Below are positions 18,021 to 26,223 of a DNA stretch of 64,000 nt, one piece after another (the stretch's first letter is position 1; the number at the start of each line of letters is the position of its first letter). The stretch is from Streptomyces sp. NBC_00341. Its GTDB lineage: Bacteria; Actinomycetota; Actinomycetes; Streptomycetales; Streptomycetaceae. The stretch spans positions 7,936,001 through 8,000,000 of the forward strand of contig NZ_CP108002.1 in NCBI RefSeq assembly GCF_041435055.1, written 5' to 3'. A model generated the notes under the pieces. It was not told the DNA's origin. It did not search any database and saw only the letters and a program-made list of their open reading frames with translations. The translations under genes and the position numbers were made by a program.

Positions 18021-19460
18021 ATGACCCGGACCGTCACCAGGGCCGGGCAGCCGCTTCCCGAGGGCCAGGACTACGACGTCACGGTCATCGGCGCCGGAGT
18101 GGTCGGCACCGCCATCGCCCGGGAACTGGCCCGCCACCGCGTCCGTACCGCACTCGTCGAGGCCTCGGACGACATCGGCAACGGCACGTCCAAGGCCAAC
18201 ACCGCGATCCTGCACACCGGTTTCGACGCCGTGCCCGGTTCGCTGGAGGCCCGGCTGGTCCGCGAGGGGCAGCGCGGACTCGCCGTGTACGCGGCCGAGA
18301 CGGGCATCCCCGTCGAACGCGTCGGCGCCCTCCTCGTCGCCTGGGACCAGGAACAACTCGACTCGCTACCGGGCCTGTTGACCAAGGCCGAGAGCAACGG
18401 CTACCACGCGGCCAGGCTGCTGGACGCGAGCCGGCTCGCCGAGATCGAACCGCACCTGGGGCCGGGCGCGCTCGGTGCGCTGGAGATTCCCGACGAGTCC
18501 GTCATCTGCCCGTGGACCACCCCGCTCGCCTTCGCCACCCAGGCGGTCCTGGCCGGCGTCCACCTGCACCTGGACTGCCGCGTCACGGCCATCGAGACCG
18601 GCACCGAGCCCGGTAATGAGCCCGGCACCGGTATCCACACCCTGACCACCACCCGCGGCCCGCTCCGCACCCGGGCGCTGATCAACGCCGCCGGACTGCA
18701 CGCCGACGAGATCGACCGCCTCCTCGGGCACGACGCCTTCACCGTCACACCGCGCCGCGGACAGCTCATCGTCTACGACAAGCTCGCCCGCGACCTCGTC
18801 CGCCACATCCTGCTCCCCGTCCCCACCGCCGCCGGCAAGGGCGTCCTGGTGGCACCGACCGTCTTCGGCAACGTGCTGCTCGGCCCCACCGCGGAGGAGC
18901 TCGACGACAAGGCCGCCACCGAGTCGACGGAGGACGGACTCGCGCTGCTGCGGGAGAAGGGGCGCCGCATCCTGCCGCGGCTGATCGACGAGGAGGTCAC
19001 CGCCGTCTACGCGGGACTGCGGGCGGCCACCGGCCACGAGGACTACCGGATCAAGGAGTACCCGGAGCTGCGCTACGTCGCCGTCGGCGGCATCAGGTCC
19101 ACCGGGCTGACCGCCTCCATGGCCATCGCCGCGCACGTCACCGATCTGCTCGCCCGGACCGGCCTCGATCTGGGCGCCCCCGTCGAGCTGCCGCACGTCA
19201 CCATGCCGACCCTGGGGGAGGCGGCCGACCGCCGCCCCTATCTGGACGCCGTTCTCATCGCGGCGGACCCCGCCTACGGCACCGTGGTCTGCCACTGCGA
19301 ACGCGTCACCGAGGGCGAGATCCGCGACGCACTGGACTCCGTGCTGCCGCCCCGCTCCGTCGAAGGACTCGCGCGCAGGACGCGGGCCGGCAACGGCCGC
19401 TGCCAGGGCTTCTACTGCGGAGCCCGGCTCCGCGCACTGACCGCCAGGACGCGGCCATGA
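18021..19460 (+). CDS. FAD-dependent oxidoreductase, GlpA-like with BFD [2Fe-2S] tail, 479 aa
   Basis: A flavoprotein of the glycerol-3-phosphate dehydrogenase/glycine oxidase class. The FAD motif VIGAGVVGTAIARELARH is near residue 22. The C-terminus carries a BFD-like [2Fe-2S] domain with the cysteine pattern CHC, about 32 residues, then CQGFYC. This two-part design is found in GlpA-like proteins that pair with a second FAD protein. The gene overlaps the next by 4 bases. I infer that it oxidises the phosphorylated polyol made by the upstream kinase and passes electrons to its partner. The SD is weak, so the start at 18021 is moderately certain. Confidence 0.85.
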   Translation: MTRTVTRAGQPLPEGQDYDVTVIGAGVVGTAIARELARHRVRTALVEASDDIGNGTSKANTAILHTGFDAVPGSLEARLVREGQRGLAVYAAETGIPVERVGALLVAWDQEQLDSLPGLLTKAESNGYHAARLLDASRLAEIEPHLGPGALGALEIPDESVICPWTTPLAFATQAVLAGVHLHLDCRVTAIETGTEPGNEPGTGIHTLTTTRGPLRTRALINAAGLHADEIDRLLGHDAFTVTPRRGQLIVYDKLARDLVRHILLPVPTAAGKGVLVAPTVFGNVLLGPTAEELDDKAATESTEDGLALLREKGRRILPRLIDEEVTAVYAGLRAATGHEDYRIKEYPELRYVAVGGIRSTGLTASMAIAAHVTDLLARTGLDLGAPVELPHVTMPTLGEAADRRPYLDAVLIAADPAYGTVVCHCERVTEGEIRDALDSVLPPRSVEGLARRTRAGNGRCQGFYCGARLRALTARTRP

Positions 19461-20689
19461 CCCGCCGCGAGCGGACGGTCGACGTGCTGGTCGTCGGAGC
19501 GGGCCCGGCCGGACTCGGCGCGGCGGCCGAACTCGCCGCATCCGGGGTACGGGTGGAGGTCCTGGAGCGCGAGCAGAGCGCGGGCGGCATCCCACGCCAC
19601 TGCCACCACGGCGGCTTCGGCGGCCGTGGTGGCCGCGCGGGCGGCGGCCTGAGCGGCCCCGAGTACGCCCTGCGGTGCGTGGCCGCCGCCGAACGGGCCG
19701 GTGCCACCCTGCGCACCGGCATCACCGTCACCGGCTGGGCCGGACCCCGCACCCTCGACGCCACCGGACCGGGCGGACTGGAACGGATCACCGCCCGCGC
19801 CGTCCTCCTCGCCACCGGCGCCCGGGAACGCCCCCGCAGCGCCCGGCTCGTCCCCGGCAGCCGCCCCGCAGGCGTCTACACCACCGGTGAACTCCAGCAG
19901 GCCGTCCACCTCCACCACCAGCACATCGGCACCCGTGCGGTGGTCGTCGGCGACGAACCGGTCGGCCACGCGGCGGCCGGCACCCTGCGCGTCGCCGGAG
20001 TCGAGGTCGTCGCCCTGGTCACCGGCCGTCCGCCGGAACCCCTCGCCGTGCTGCGCCGGGGCCCCGGCGCACCGGTGCTCAGCCGCACCACCGTGACCGG
20101 CCTGACCGGTCGCGGCCGGCTCGCCGGAGTCACGGTGCGGCACGAGGACGGCCGGACCACGACGCTGCGCTGCGACACCGTGGTCTTCACGGGCGACTGG
20201 ATCCCCGACCACGAACTGGCCCGGCGGGGCGCGGTCGCCCTTGACCCCGGCACCCGCGGACCCGCCCACGACACCTCGTACCGGACCGGCGAGCCCGGAG
20301 TCTTCGCCATCGGGAATCTGCTGCACGCGGTGGAGAGCGCGGGCACCGCGGCGGCCGAGGGACGGGCGGCCGCCGCCCCCGTACTGCGCCACCTGGCCAC
20401 CGGATCCTGGCCCGCCGGCCGTACGGCGCTCGCGGTCGAGGCCCCGCTGACGTGGATCGCGCCCAATCTCATCGGCCCCGGCGGGGAACCGCCGCTGGAC
20501 AACCGCTTCGTCCTGCGCACCGGGCGGCGCCGGGCCGCCCCGCTGTTCGAGGTCCGCCAGAGCGGGCGGCTGCTGCACCGGCAGCGGCTGCTGCTTCCCG
20601 CCCGGCCCGGCGTCCCCCTCCACCTGTCCGCGGACTGGCTGGACCGGGCGGATCCGCACGGTGACACCGTACGGATCCGCATGCGCTGA
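19457..20689 (+). CDS. FAD/NAD-type oxidoreductase, GlpB-like partner, 410 aa
   Basis: A pyridine nucleotide-disulfide-like flavoprotein. The FAD motif [21 protein letters not shown] is at the N-terminus and the second FAD motif VFAIGNLLH lies near residue 285. The internal dinucleotide motif is degenerate (VVGDEPVGHAAAG), so NAD(P)H binding is uncertain. A His/Gly-rich loop (PRHCHHGGFGGRGG) follows the first strand. Such proteins partner with GlpA-like oxidases in anaerobic-type glycerol operons of Clostridia, where a DUF1667 protein completes the set. No DUF1667 gene is seen here. It begins inside the stop of the upstream gene. Confidence 0.8.
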   Translation: MTRRERTVDVLVVGAGPAGLGAAAELAASGVRVEVLEREQSAGGIPRHCHHGGFGGRGGRAGGGLSGPEYALRCVAAAERAGATLRTGITVTGWAGPRTLDATGPGGLERITARAVLLATGARERPRSARLVPGSRPAGVYTTGELQQAVHLHHQHIGTRAVVVGDEPVGHAAAGTLRVAGVEVVALVTGRPPEPLAVLRRGPGAPVLSRTTVTGLTGRGRLAGVTVRHEDGRTTTLRCDTVVFTGDWIPDHELARRGAVALDPGTRGPAHDTSYRTGEPGVFAIGNLLHAVESAGTAAAEGRAAAAPVLRHLATGSWPAGRTALAVEAPLTWIAPNLIGPGGEPPLDNRFVLRTGRRRAAPLFEVRQSGRLLHRQRLLLPARPGVPLHLSADWLDRADPHGDTVRIRMR

Positions 20690-20719
20690 CCGGGCGCGGG
20701 GGCGGCGGAGCTCCGGAGG

Positions 20720-21040
20720 TCAGGGAATCAGCAGCCAGTCCGAACCGATCGCCGCGACCAGCCCGATCCCCAGCAGCCAACTGCCCAGCCTGGTTCGGCC
20801 GTTCCGGCTGAGCTCGATCACGATCCCGCACAGGATCAGCGCCAGCCCGTACACCCCGACCACCAGGACGGAGGACCGGCTCGCGATCCGCAGCCCCAGG
20901 ACGACCGCCATCGCGGCCATGCCGACCGAGGACAGGATGATGCGCAGCCGTCTCGCCTGACGTGGTGTCAGCCGACGCTCCTCGGCGTCGGGTGCGGCTA
21001 TCGGGGTGTCCACGGCCTGGTCCGGGTCAGAAGTGCTCAT
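20720..21040 (-). CDS. Small membrane protein, 106 aa
   Basis: A conserved-looking small protein with an acidic N-terminal tail, the basic segment RRLTPRQARRLR, and then three hydrophobic segments (IILSSVGMAAMAVVLGLRIA, SSVLVVGVYGLALILCGIVI and LGSWLLGIGLVAAIGSDWLL). It should be in the cytoplasmic membrane with its N-terminus inside. Function is unknown. It is convergent with the flavoprotein gene and lies downstream of the DUF309 gene on the same strand. Confidence 0.65.
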   Translation of the reverse strand: MSTSDPDQAVDTPIAAPDAEERRLTPRQARRLRIILSSVGMAAMAVVLGLRIASRSSVLVVGVYGLALILCGIVIELSRNGRTRLGSWLLGIGLVAAIGSDWLLIP

Positions 21041-21147
21041 GACGCGGGATGGTAATAGCTTCGCGCGGCCCTGTTCGCCGCTCTCGGTCAAGGGGAGGGA
21101 AAGGACGCGCCCCGGCGCGCGCCACGGTCCGGGCCACAGGCTGCCGA

Positions 21148-21702
21148 CTACCGGCTGCCGCCCCGCAGCCGTGGCGCCTCGGCAGCGGCGTCGACGGGCT
21201 CCGCACCAGGCCCCTCCACCCGCCCGGCAAGCTCCCGCGCCCAGCCGGTGAGCGCACCGATATCGATCCCGTGCGCCGGCGCACCACCGTCGGCAGAGTC
21301 TGTGGACTCCACAGACTCCAAGGCGTCCGAGCCCTCCATGAACTCCATGAACTCCGTGAGCGCCGCCGCGCCCCGGCGCAGCAGCCGCGCCCCTCCCGTC
21401 ACGTTGCCCCGCGCGGCATGGGTCAGCCCGACGGCAAGCTGGGCCAGCCCGCGCCACAGCTCCCGTTCGGCCACGGGGCCCGACTTCCACGCGTCCTCGA
21501 AAACCTCATGGGCGTGGAACGGCATCCCGGCATCCAGCAGCCGCTGCGCCTCCCGCACGGTCTCCTGCGGGGAACGGACCACGCCCTCCGGCTGCCGCTC
21601 CACCCCCGGTGAGCCGTACGGCAAGGGGCGCCCCAGCCCGTCGCGGGGGCGCGCGTTGTGCGCCCGGCCTTCGGTATCGCGGTCCCTGCGTGTCTCGTCC
21701 AC
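21148..21702 (-). CDS. DUF309 family protein, 184 aa
   Basis: The DUF309 core is clear: GMPFHAHEVFEDAWKSGP, then ELWRGLAQLAVGLTHAARGNVTGGARLLRRGAAAL. Family members are small helical proteins with conserved His and Glu residues of unknown role. An acidic, Ser/Glu-rich insertion (EFMEFMEGSDALESVESTDSAD) follows the core. The GTG start is uncertain because the GAGG box touches it; a shorter start inside the N-terminal 40 residues would still keep the domain. Confidence 0.7.
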   Translation of the reverse strand: MDETRRDRDTEGRAHNARPRDGLGRPLPYGSPGVERQPEGVVRSPQETVREAQRLLDAGMPFHAHEVFEDAWKSGPVAERELWRGLAQLAVGLTHAARGNVTGGARLLRRGAAALTEFMEFMEGSDALESVESTDSADGGAPAHGIDIGALTGWARELAGRVEGPGAEPVDAAAEAPRLRGGSR

Positions 21703-21811
21703 CCCTCGATTGTGCCCCGCACCTGCGGCGAACTCCCCGAAGCACTGTTGGTGGGCACCCGCGCACGACTACTCTCGACAGTTGTCCGTACCACTTTGGG
21801 GGAGGGTAGGC

Positions 21812-24445
21812 ATGCAACCGTCCCGGCCGCTGTACGAGCGCGAACCGGAGATCGCCGCTGCCGCACAAGCCGTCGACGCGCTCTGCGGCGCGCAGGCGTC
21901 CGGCGGGCTGCTGATCTTCAGCGGTGAGGCCGGCATCGGCAAGACAGCGCTGCTGGCCGAGATCCAGGCCATGGCGGCCGACCGGTGCACCGTCTGGTCC
22001 GCACGCGGCGGCGAGACCGTCACCTCCGTGCCGTTCCACGTCGTACGCCAACTGCTCCAGCCCGCACTGGAACAGCTCCCCGCCGACGACGTACGCGCCC
22101 TGTTCGGGTCCTGGTACGAGATCGCCGCGCCCGCCCTCGGCCTCGTCGAGCCGACCGGCCCGCAGCCCGATCCGCAGGGCGTGCGCGACGGCCTCGACTG
22201 GGTCGTCTCGCGGCTCGCCTCCCGGCTGAGCCACCGCCCGCTGCTGCTCCTCATCGACGACGCGCACTGGGCCGACGGCGAATCCCTCGCCTGGCTCGCC
22301 TCGTTCACCGCCCGGCTCGGTGAACTGCGCGTCCTGGTCGTCCAGGCGCACCGCCCAGAGGAGCTCGCCGCCCGGGAGCCGGCGCGCACCGCGGCGGGCG
22401 GGCATCCGGCGCAGGTCCGGGTCGCCCTGCGGGCCCTCACCCCGGAGGCCACCGCGGAACTGGTCCGCGCGGGCCTCGGCGAACACGCCGACGACCCGTT
22501 CTGCCGCGAGGTCTGGGCCGTCACCGGCGGCAACCCGTACGAGGCGGTCGAACTGGTCGCCAAGGTCCAGGACCGCGAGCTGGCCCCGCTGGAGGAGTCC
22601 GCCGGGCTGCTGCGCGAACTCGGTGCGTCGGCCCGCGGCAGCGGACTGGTCGCCCGGCTCGAACGGCTCGGCACCAACGCCAACCGGTTCGCCTGGGCCG
22701 CGGCGGTGCTCGGCACCGACATCTCCCAGGACCTCGCCGCGACGCTGGCCGGAATGAGCCCCGCGGAGGCGGCGGACTGCACGGCCCGGCTGCGCGAGGC
22801 CCGTATTGTCAGCGGCTTCGACCCGCTGGAGTTCGTCCACCCGCTGATCGCCACCGCCGTGTACCGCTCGATTCCGCCGGCCACCCGCACCGCCATGCAC
22901 GGCCGGGCGGCCTGGGCCATCACCCGGGCCGGTCTCGGCCCCGCCGCGGCCTCCCGGCATCTGCTCGAAGTCCATCCGGACGACGACCACGAGCTCGTCG
23001 AGCAGCTCCGGGCAGCCGCGGCACAGCACCTCGCGGTCGGCGCCCCGGAGGCGGCCCGCCGCTGTCTGGAACGGGCCCTCCAGGAACCACCCCGCCAGGA
23101 CGTGCACGCCACCCTGCTCTACGAGCTGGGCTGTGCCACGCTGCTCAGCTCGCCGCCCACCACGGTGCGGCATCTGCGTGCCGCGCTCGACCTTCCGGGA
23201 CTCGCCGACAACCTGCGGGTCGACGCCACGTTCCGGCTCGCCGCCGCGCTGTCCCACAACAACCAGCTGAAGGAGGCCGCGCTCGCCCTCGCGGCCGAGG
23301 CCGAGCGGACCGCGCCCGGCCCCGGCCTGATGCGCCTCCAGGCGGCGCACTTCCTCTGGGAGGGCATGCAGGCGGCCGAGGACGACGGTCCGGGCCGCTC
23401 CCGCCGGCTCGCCGCCAACGCCGACCACCTCACCGGCCGGGACAACGCGGAGCGGGCCCTGCTCACCCTGCGGGCCTTCGACGCCATGCTGCGCGGCGAG
23501 AACTCCCAGCTGATCGTCGACCTCTGCGAACGCGCCCTGGTCAACGGCCATCCGGCCCGTGGCCTCGGCTGGACCGATACGGAATGGGGCTTCGAACTCC
23601 CCACCCTGCTCGGCATCACCTACGCCTTCACCGACCGGCTCGACCGCGCGGAGGAGCTCTTCGGCGAAGCGGTGCGCGCCTTCGAGATCTCCGGCTGGAG
23701 CGGCGCCCACCTGGCCTTCGCCCATACGCTCCTCGGCCTGGTCAACCGCCGCCGAGGGCGTCTCGCGGAGGCCGAGGGCTTCCTGCGCGAGGGCCTGCGG
23801 CTGGCCGACCGGGTCGGCAGCGGACTGCCCGTCCACTGGGACGCCGCCTGCCTGCTCATCGACACGCTGCTGGCCCGCGGCCGCGTCACCGAGGCCCGCA
23901 AGATCGCGGACCGGTACGACTTCGGTACGCCCTACCCCAGCGCCATGGTGCTGCCCGACGGCCCATGCGTCCGGGGCCGCCTGCTGCTGGCCGAGGGGCG
24001 TACGAAAGAAGCGGTCACCGAGCTGGAGGCGGCCGGCCAGGCCCTCGAACCGCGCGGCAGGTTCAACGGCATCTGGGGACCCTGGGCCGGCGACCTGGCA
24101 CGCGCGCTGGCGGAGGAGGACCCGGGCCGCGCCGCCCGGATCGCCAACTCCGCCCGGGTGCACGCCGAGCGCTTCGGGACGGAGACCGCGATCGGCGAGG
24201 CACTGCGCTGCGTCGCGCTCTTCGCCCCTCCGGAGGAGGCCGAACAGCTGCTGGCCCAGGCGGTCCGCCACCTGGAGGCGTCCCCGTCCGGCTACGAGTT
24301 CGCGCTCGCCCTCGTCGAGCACGGCATCGCGACCCGCTCCCCGGGGCAGCTCGCGCGGGCGTACAAGCTGGCGACGGCCTGCGGCGCGGAATCCCTGGCG
24401 GCCCGCGCCCAGCAGGCACGGGCGTCAATGCGGTCCACCGAGTGA
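21812..24445 (+). CDS. Large AAA-type ATPase with TPR-like C-terminus (LuxR/MalT-like, no HTH), 877 aa
   Basis: A STAND-class signal ATPase similar to the large ATP-binding LuxR (LAL) regulators. Walker A is GEAGIGKTALL near residue 35 and Walker B is LLLLIDDAHWADGES near residue 145. A sensor region and a long array of TPR-like helical repeats follow to the end. The C-terminus (KLATACGAESLAARAQQARASMRSTE) holds no LuxR HTH, unlike standard LAL proteins of about 900-1000 aa. It may therefore act through a partner protein rather than by binding DNA. GGGGGAGG precedes the ATG. It stands alone between DUF309 and the tRNA. Confidence 0.85.
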   Translation: MQPSRPLYEREPEIAAAAQAVDALCGAQASGGLLIFSGEAGIGKTALLAEIQAMAADRCTVWSARGGETVTSVPFHVVRQLLQPALEQLPADDVRALFGSWYEIAAPALGLVEPTGPQPDPQGVRDGLDWVVSRLASRLSHRPLLLLIDDAHWADGESLAWLASFTARLGELRVLVVQAHRPEELAAREPARTAAGGHPAQVRVALRALTPEATAELVRAGLGEHADDPFCREVWAVTGGNPYEAVELVAKVQDRELAPLEESAGLLRELGASARGSGLVARLERLGTNANRFAWAAAVLGTDISQDLAATLAGMSPAEAADCTARLREARIVSGFDPLEFVHPLIATAVYRSIPPATRTAMHGRAAWAITRAGLGPAAASRHLLEVHPDDDHELVEQLRAAAAQHLAVGAPEAARRCLERALQEPPRQDVHATLLYELGCATLLSSPPTTVRHLRAALDLPGLADNLRVDATFRLAAALSHNNQLKEAALALAAEAERTAPGPGLMRLQAAHFLWEGMQAAEDDGPGRSRRLAANADHLTGRDNAERALLTLRAFDAMLRGENSQLIVDLCERALVNGHPARGLGWTDTEWGFELPTLLGITYAFTDRLDRAEELFGEAVRAFEISGWSGAHLAFAHTLLGLVNRRRGRLAEAEGFLREGLRLADRVGSGLPVHWDAACLLIDTLLARGRVTEARKIADRYDFGTPYPSAMVLPDGPCVRGRLLLAEGRTKEAVTELEAAGQALEPRGRFNGIWGPWAGDLARALAEEDPGRAARIANSARVHAERFGTETAIGEALRCVALFAPPEEAEQLLAQAVRHLEASPSGYEFALALVEHGIATRSPGQLARAYKLATACGAESLAARAQQARASMRSTE

Positions 24446-24494
24446 GGTAATGTTTGTCCTGCGCGGCCACCCGGAACACCGGGAGGAACCGTAG

Positions 24495-24568
<74 letters not shown>

Positions 24569-24588
24569 CTGGAGACAGTCGCAGGTCA

Positions 24589-24620
24589 GGGCCGGTTTCG
24601 GAGCAATCCGAAACCGGCCC
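24589..24620 (+). terminator. tRNA-Pro terminator
   Basis: A perfect 14-bp stem (24589-24602 pairing with 24607-24620) with a GCAA tetraloop, followed by TTGATCATTTT. It begins about 20 bases after the tRNA. Confidence 0.9.
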
Positions 24621-24630
24621 TTGATCATTT
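24617..24630 (+). repeat. 14-bp direct repeat, left copy
   Basis: GCCCTTGATCATTT at the end of the tRNA-Pro terminator. An identical copy lies at 26197, on the far side of the subtilase gene. Together they bracket about 1.57 kb. Confidence 0.6.
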
Positions 24631-24938
24631 TCGGGGACCGGTTGGAGACCGGCATTCCTTGACCGGTGTCAGCGGGTGAGGACGTGCGGGGCCGGCAAGG
24701 TGCGCGGGTCGCGGGCGGGAGAACCGGTCGGCGCGTGCGGGCGTGCGCTACGGGCCGGGTTGGCCGCGCAAGGAGCGGCCTGGGCGCAGGGCGGGTCTGA
24801 TCGGCTGACGAGGCCGACGGAGGCGGCGTGTCGGGGGCAACGGGGCACGGTGACGTCGGACTGTACGAGGGTCATGCCCTGCCGCCGCCACCACACGGGG
24901 TCGCAGGCCCTCACAGCCTCAGCGATGGAGTGTTGGAT
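24631..24938. other. Non-coding region before the subtilase
   Basis: About 300 bases between the tRNA terminator and the subtilase start. I see no conserved reading frame on either strand and no clear promoter elements. The subtilase promoter is expected here. Confidence 0.4.
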
Positions 24939-26117
24939 ATGCGCATGCTCTGGGGCGGCGTGACCGCCGCCGCTCTGTTGATCGCGCCGCTGGGAGCCCC
25001 CGTGCCGGCGGCCGAGGCTGCCCCGGTGACGGCCGCCCCCCTCTACCATTCCGGCCGGGCTGTGCCGGGCCAGTACATCGTCCGGCTCGACAGGGCTGCG
25101 AACGTGCCGGGGACGGTCGCAAGCCTCGGCATCAAGACGATGTTCACCTATGACACGGTGCTGCAAGGCTTCTCCGCCGCGCTGACCGGTGCGCAGCTCG
25201 ACGCGGTACGCGCGACGCCCGGCGTCACGGCGGTCGAAGAGAACTCCGTCATCGCCGTGTCCGACGGCACGCGCGGCGAGCGGCAGTCCCGTGCCGCGGC
25301 CGCGTCATGGGGGCTGGATCGGATCGACCAGCGGAACCTGCCGCTCGACGGGCAGTTCAACGCCGTCGGCACCGGGACGAACACGACGGGCTACATTCTC
25401 GACTCCGGCATCGACTTCGGCCACAGCGAGTTCGGCGGGCGCGCGGTCGCGGGCTTCGACGCGGTCGGAGACGGTCGCAACGGCCAGGACTGCAACGGTC
25501 ACGGCACACATGTGGCGGGCACGGTCGGCGGCGAGACCTTCGGGATCGCACGCTCGGCGAAGCTGGTGAGCGTGCGGGTAGTGGACTGCTCGGGCGAAGG
25601 CAGCATCGCCGGGACCATCGCTGGCCTGGACTGGGTCGCGAGGAACGCCGTGCAGCCCGCGGTGCTCAACGCCTCACTCGGCGACTCCTACTCCTCGACG
25701 CTGAACCTCGCAGCCGACGCCCTGGCCGAGAGCGGCGTCCTTCCGGTGGTCTCAGCGGGCAACGACGCGAAGGACGCCTGCACCGCCTCACCCGCGAGCG
25801 CACATGAGGTACTGGCCGTCGGGGCCAGCGACAGAACCGACCGCCAGACGGGCTTCAGCAACTACGGCCCCTGTGTGTCACTGTTCGCCCCGGGGCAGGA
25901 CATCGCCTCGGCCAAGCTCGGTGGCGGCAGCGTCTCCAAGAGCGGCACCTCGATGGCCAGTCCGCACGTCGCTGGCGTTGCCCTGCTGTACAAGGCGGCA
26001 CACCCGCAGGCGGACGCCGCAACGGTGGCCGGCTGGCTCGACGACGAATCCACGAAGGACATCCTCTCGGTCACCAGCGGGACCCCCAACCGGCTGCTGT
26101 ACACCGACGGGTTGTGA
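24939..26117 (+). CDS. Secreted S8 family serine protease (subtilase), 392 aa
   Basis: A proteinase K/aqualysin-type subtilase. A signal peptide (MRMLWGGVTAAALLIAPLGA) is followed by an inhibitor I9 propeptide (VPGQYIVRLD ... VTAVEENSVIAVS). The catalytic triad is visible in the order Asp (GYILDSGIDFGH), His (NGHGTHVAG) and Ser (SGTSMASPHVAG), with the oxyanion Asn in SAGNDAK. It should be secreted and matured by removal of about 110 residues. The ATG has GGAG 8 bases upstream. The gene stands alone between two copies of a 14-bp repeat downstream of tRNA-Pro. Confidence 0.93.
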   Translation: MRMLWGGVTAAALLIAPLGAPVPAAEAAPVTAAPLYHSGRAVPGQYIVRLDRAANVPGTVASLGIKTMFTYDTVLQGFSAALTGAQLDAVRATPGVTAVEENSVIAVSDGTRGERQSRAAAASWGLDRIDQRNLPLDGQFNAVGTGTNTTGYILDSGIDFGHSEFGGRAVAGFDAVGDGRNGQDCNGHGTHVAGTVGGETFGIARSAKLVSVRVVDCSGEGSIAGTIAGLDWVARNAVQPAVLNASLGDSYSSTLNLAADALAESGVLPVVSAGNDAKDACTASPASAHEVLAVGASDRTDRQTGFSNYGPCVSLFAPGQDIASAKLGGGSVSKSGTSMASPHVAGVALLYKAAHPQADAATVAGWLDDESTKDILSVTSGTPNRLLYTDGL

Positions 26118-26196
26118 CCTCGAAGCAATCCGGGGGTTGCACAGGAGCTGTCTCTGACGGACGAGGCCGTGGCCTTTGGGATCCTCCCGCCGGACC

Positions 26197-26210
26197 GCCC
26201 TTGATCATTT
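26197..26210 (+). repeat. 14-bp direct repeat, right copy
   Basis: GCCCTTGATCATTT, identical to 24617-24630. At 24617 it forms the tail of a terminator. Here I see no complete hairpin in front of it, so it looks like a partial copy of the tRNA terminator. Confidence 0.6.
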
Positions 26211-26223
26211 CTGTTGTCCCCGG

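Noticed and set aside
24589..24620. Hairpin after tRNA-Pro as a riboswitch or attenuator
   Set aside because: It is a simple perfect stem with a GCAA loop following a tRNA and no downstream gene in range; a terminator is sufficient.
24939..26117. Subtilase as a lanthipeptide leader protease
   Set aside because: There is no precursor peptide or lanthipeptide synthetase nearby, and the propeptide and triad match ordinary secreted subtilases.
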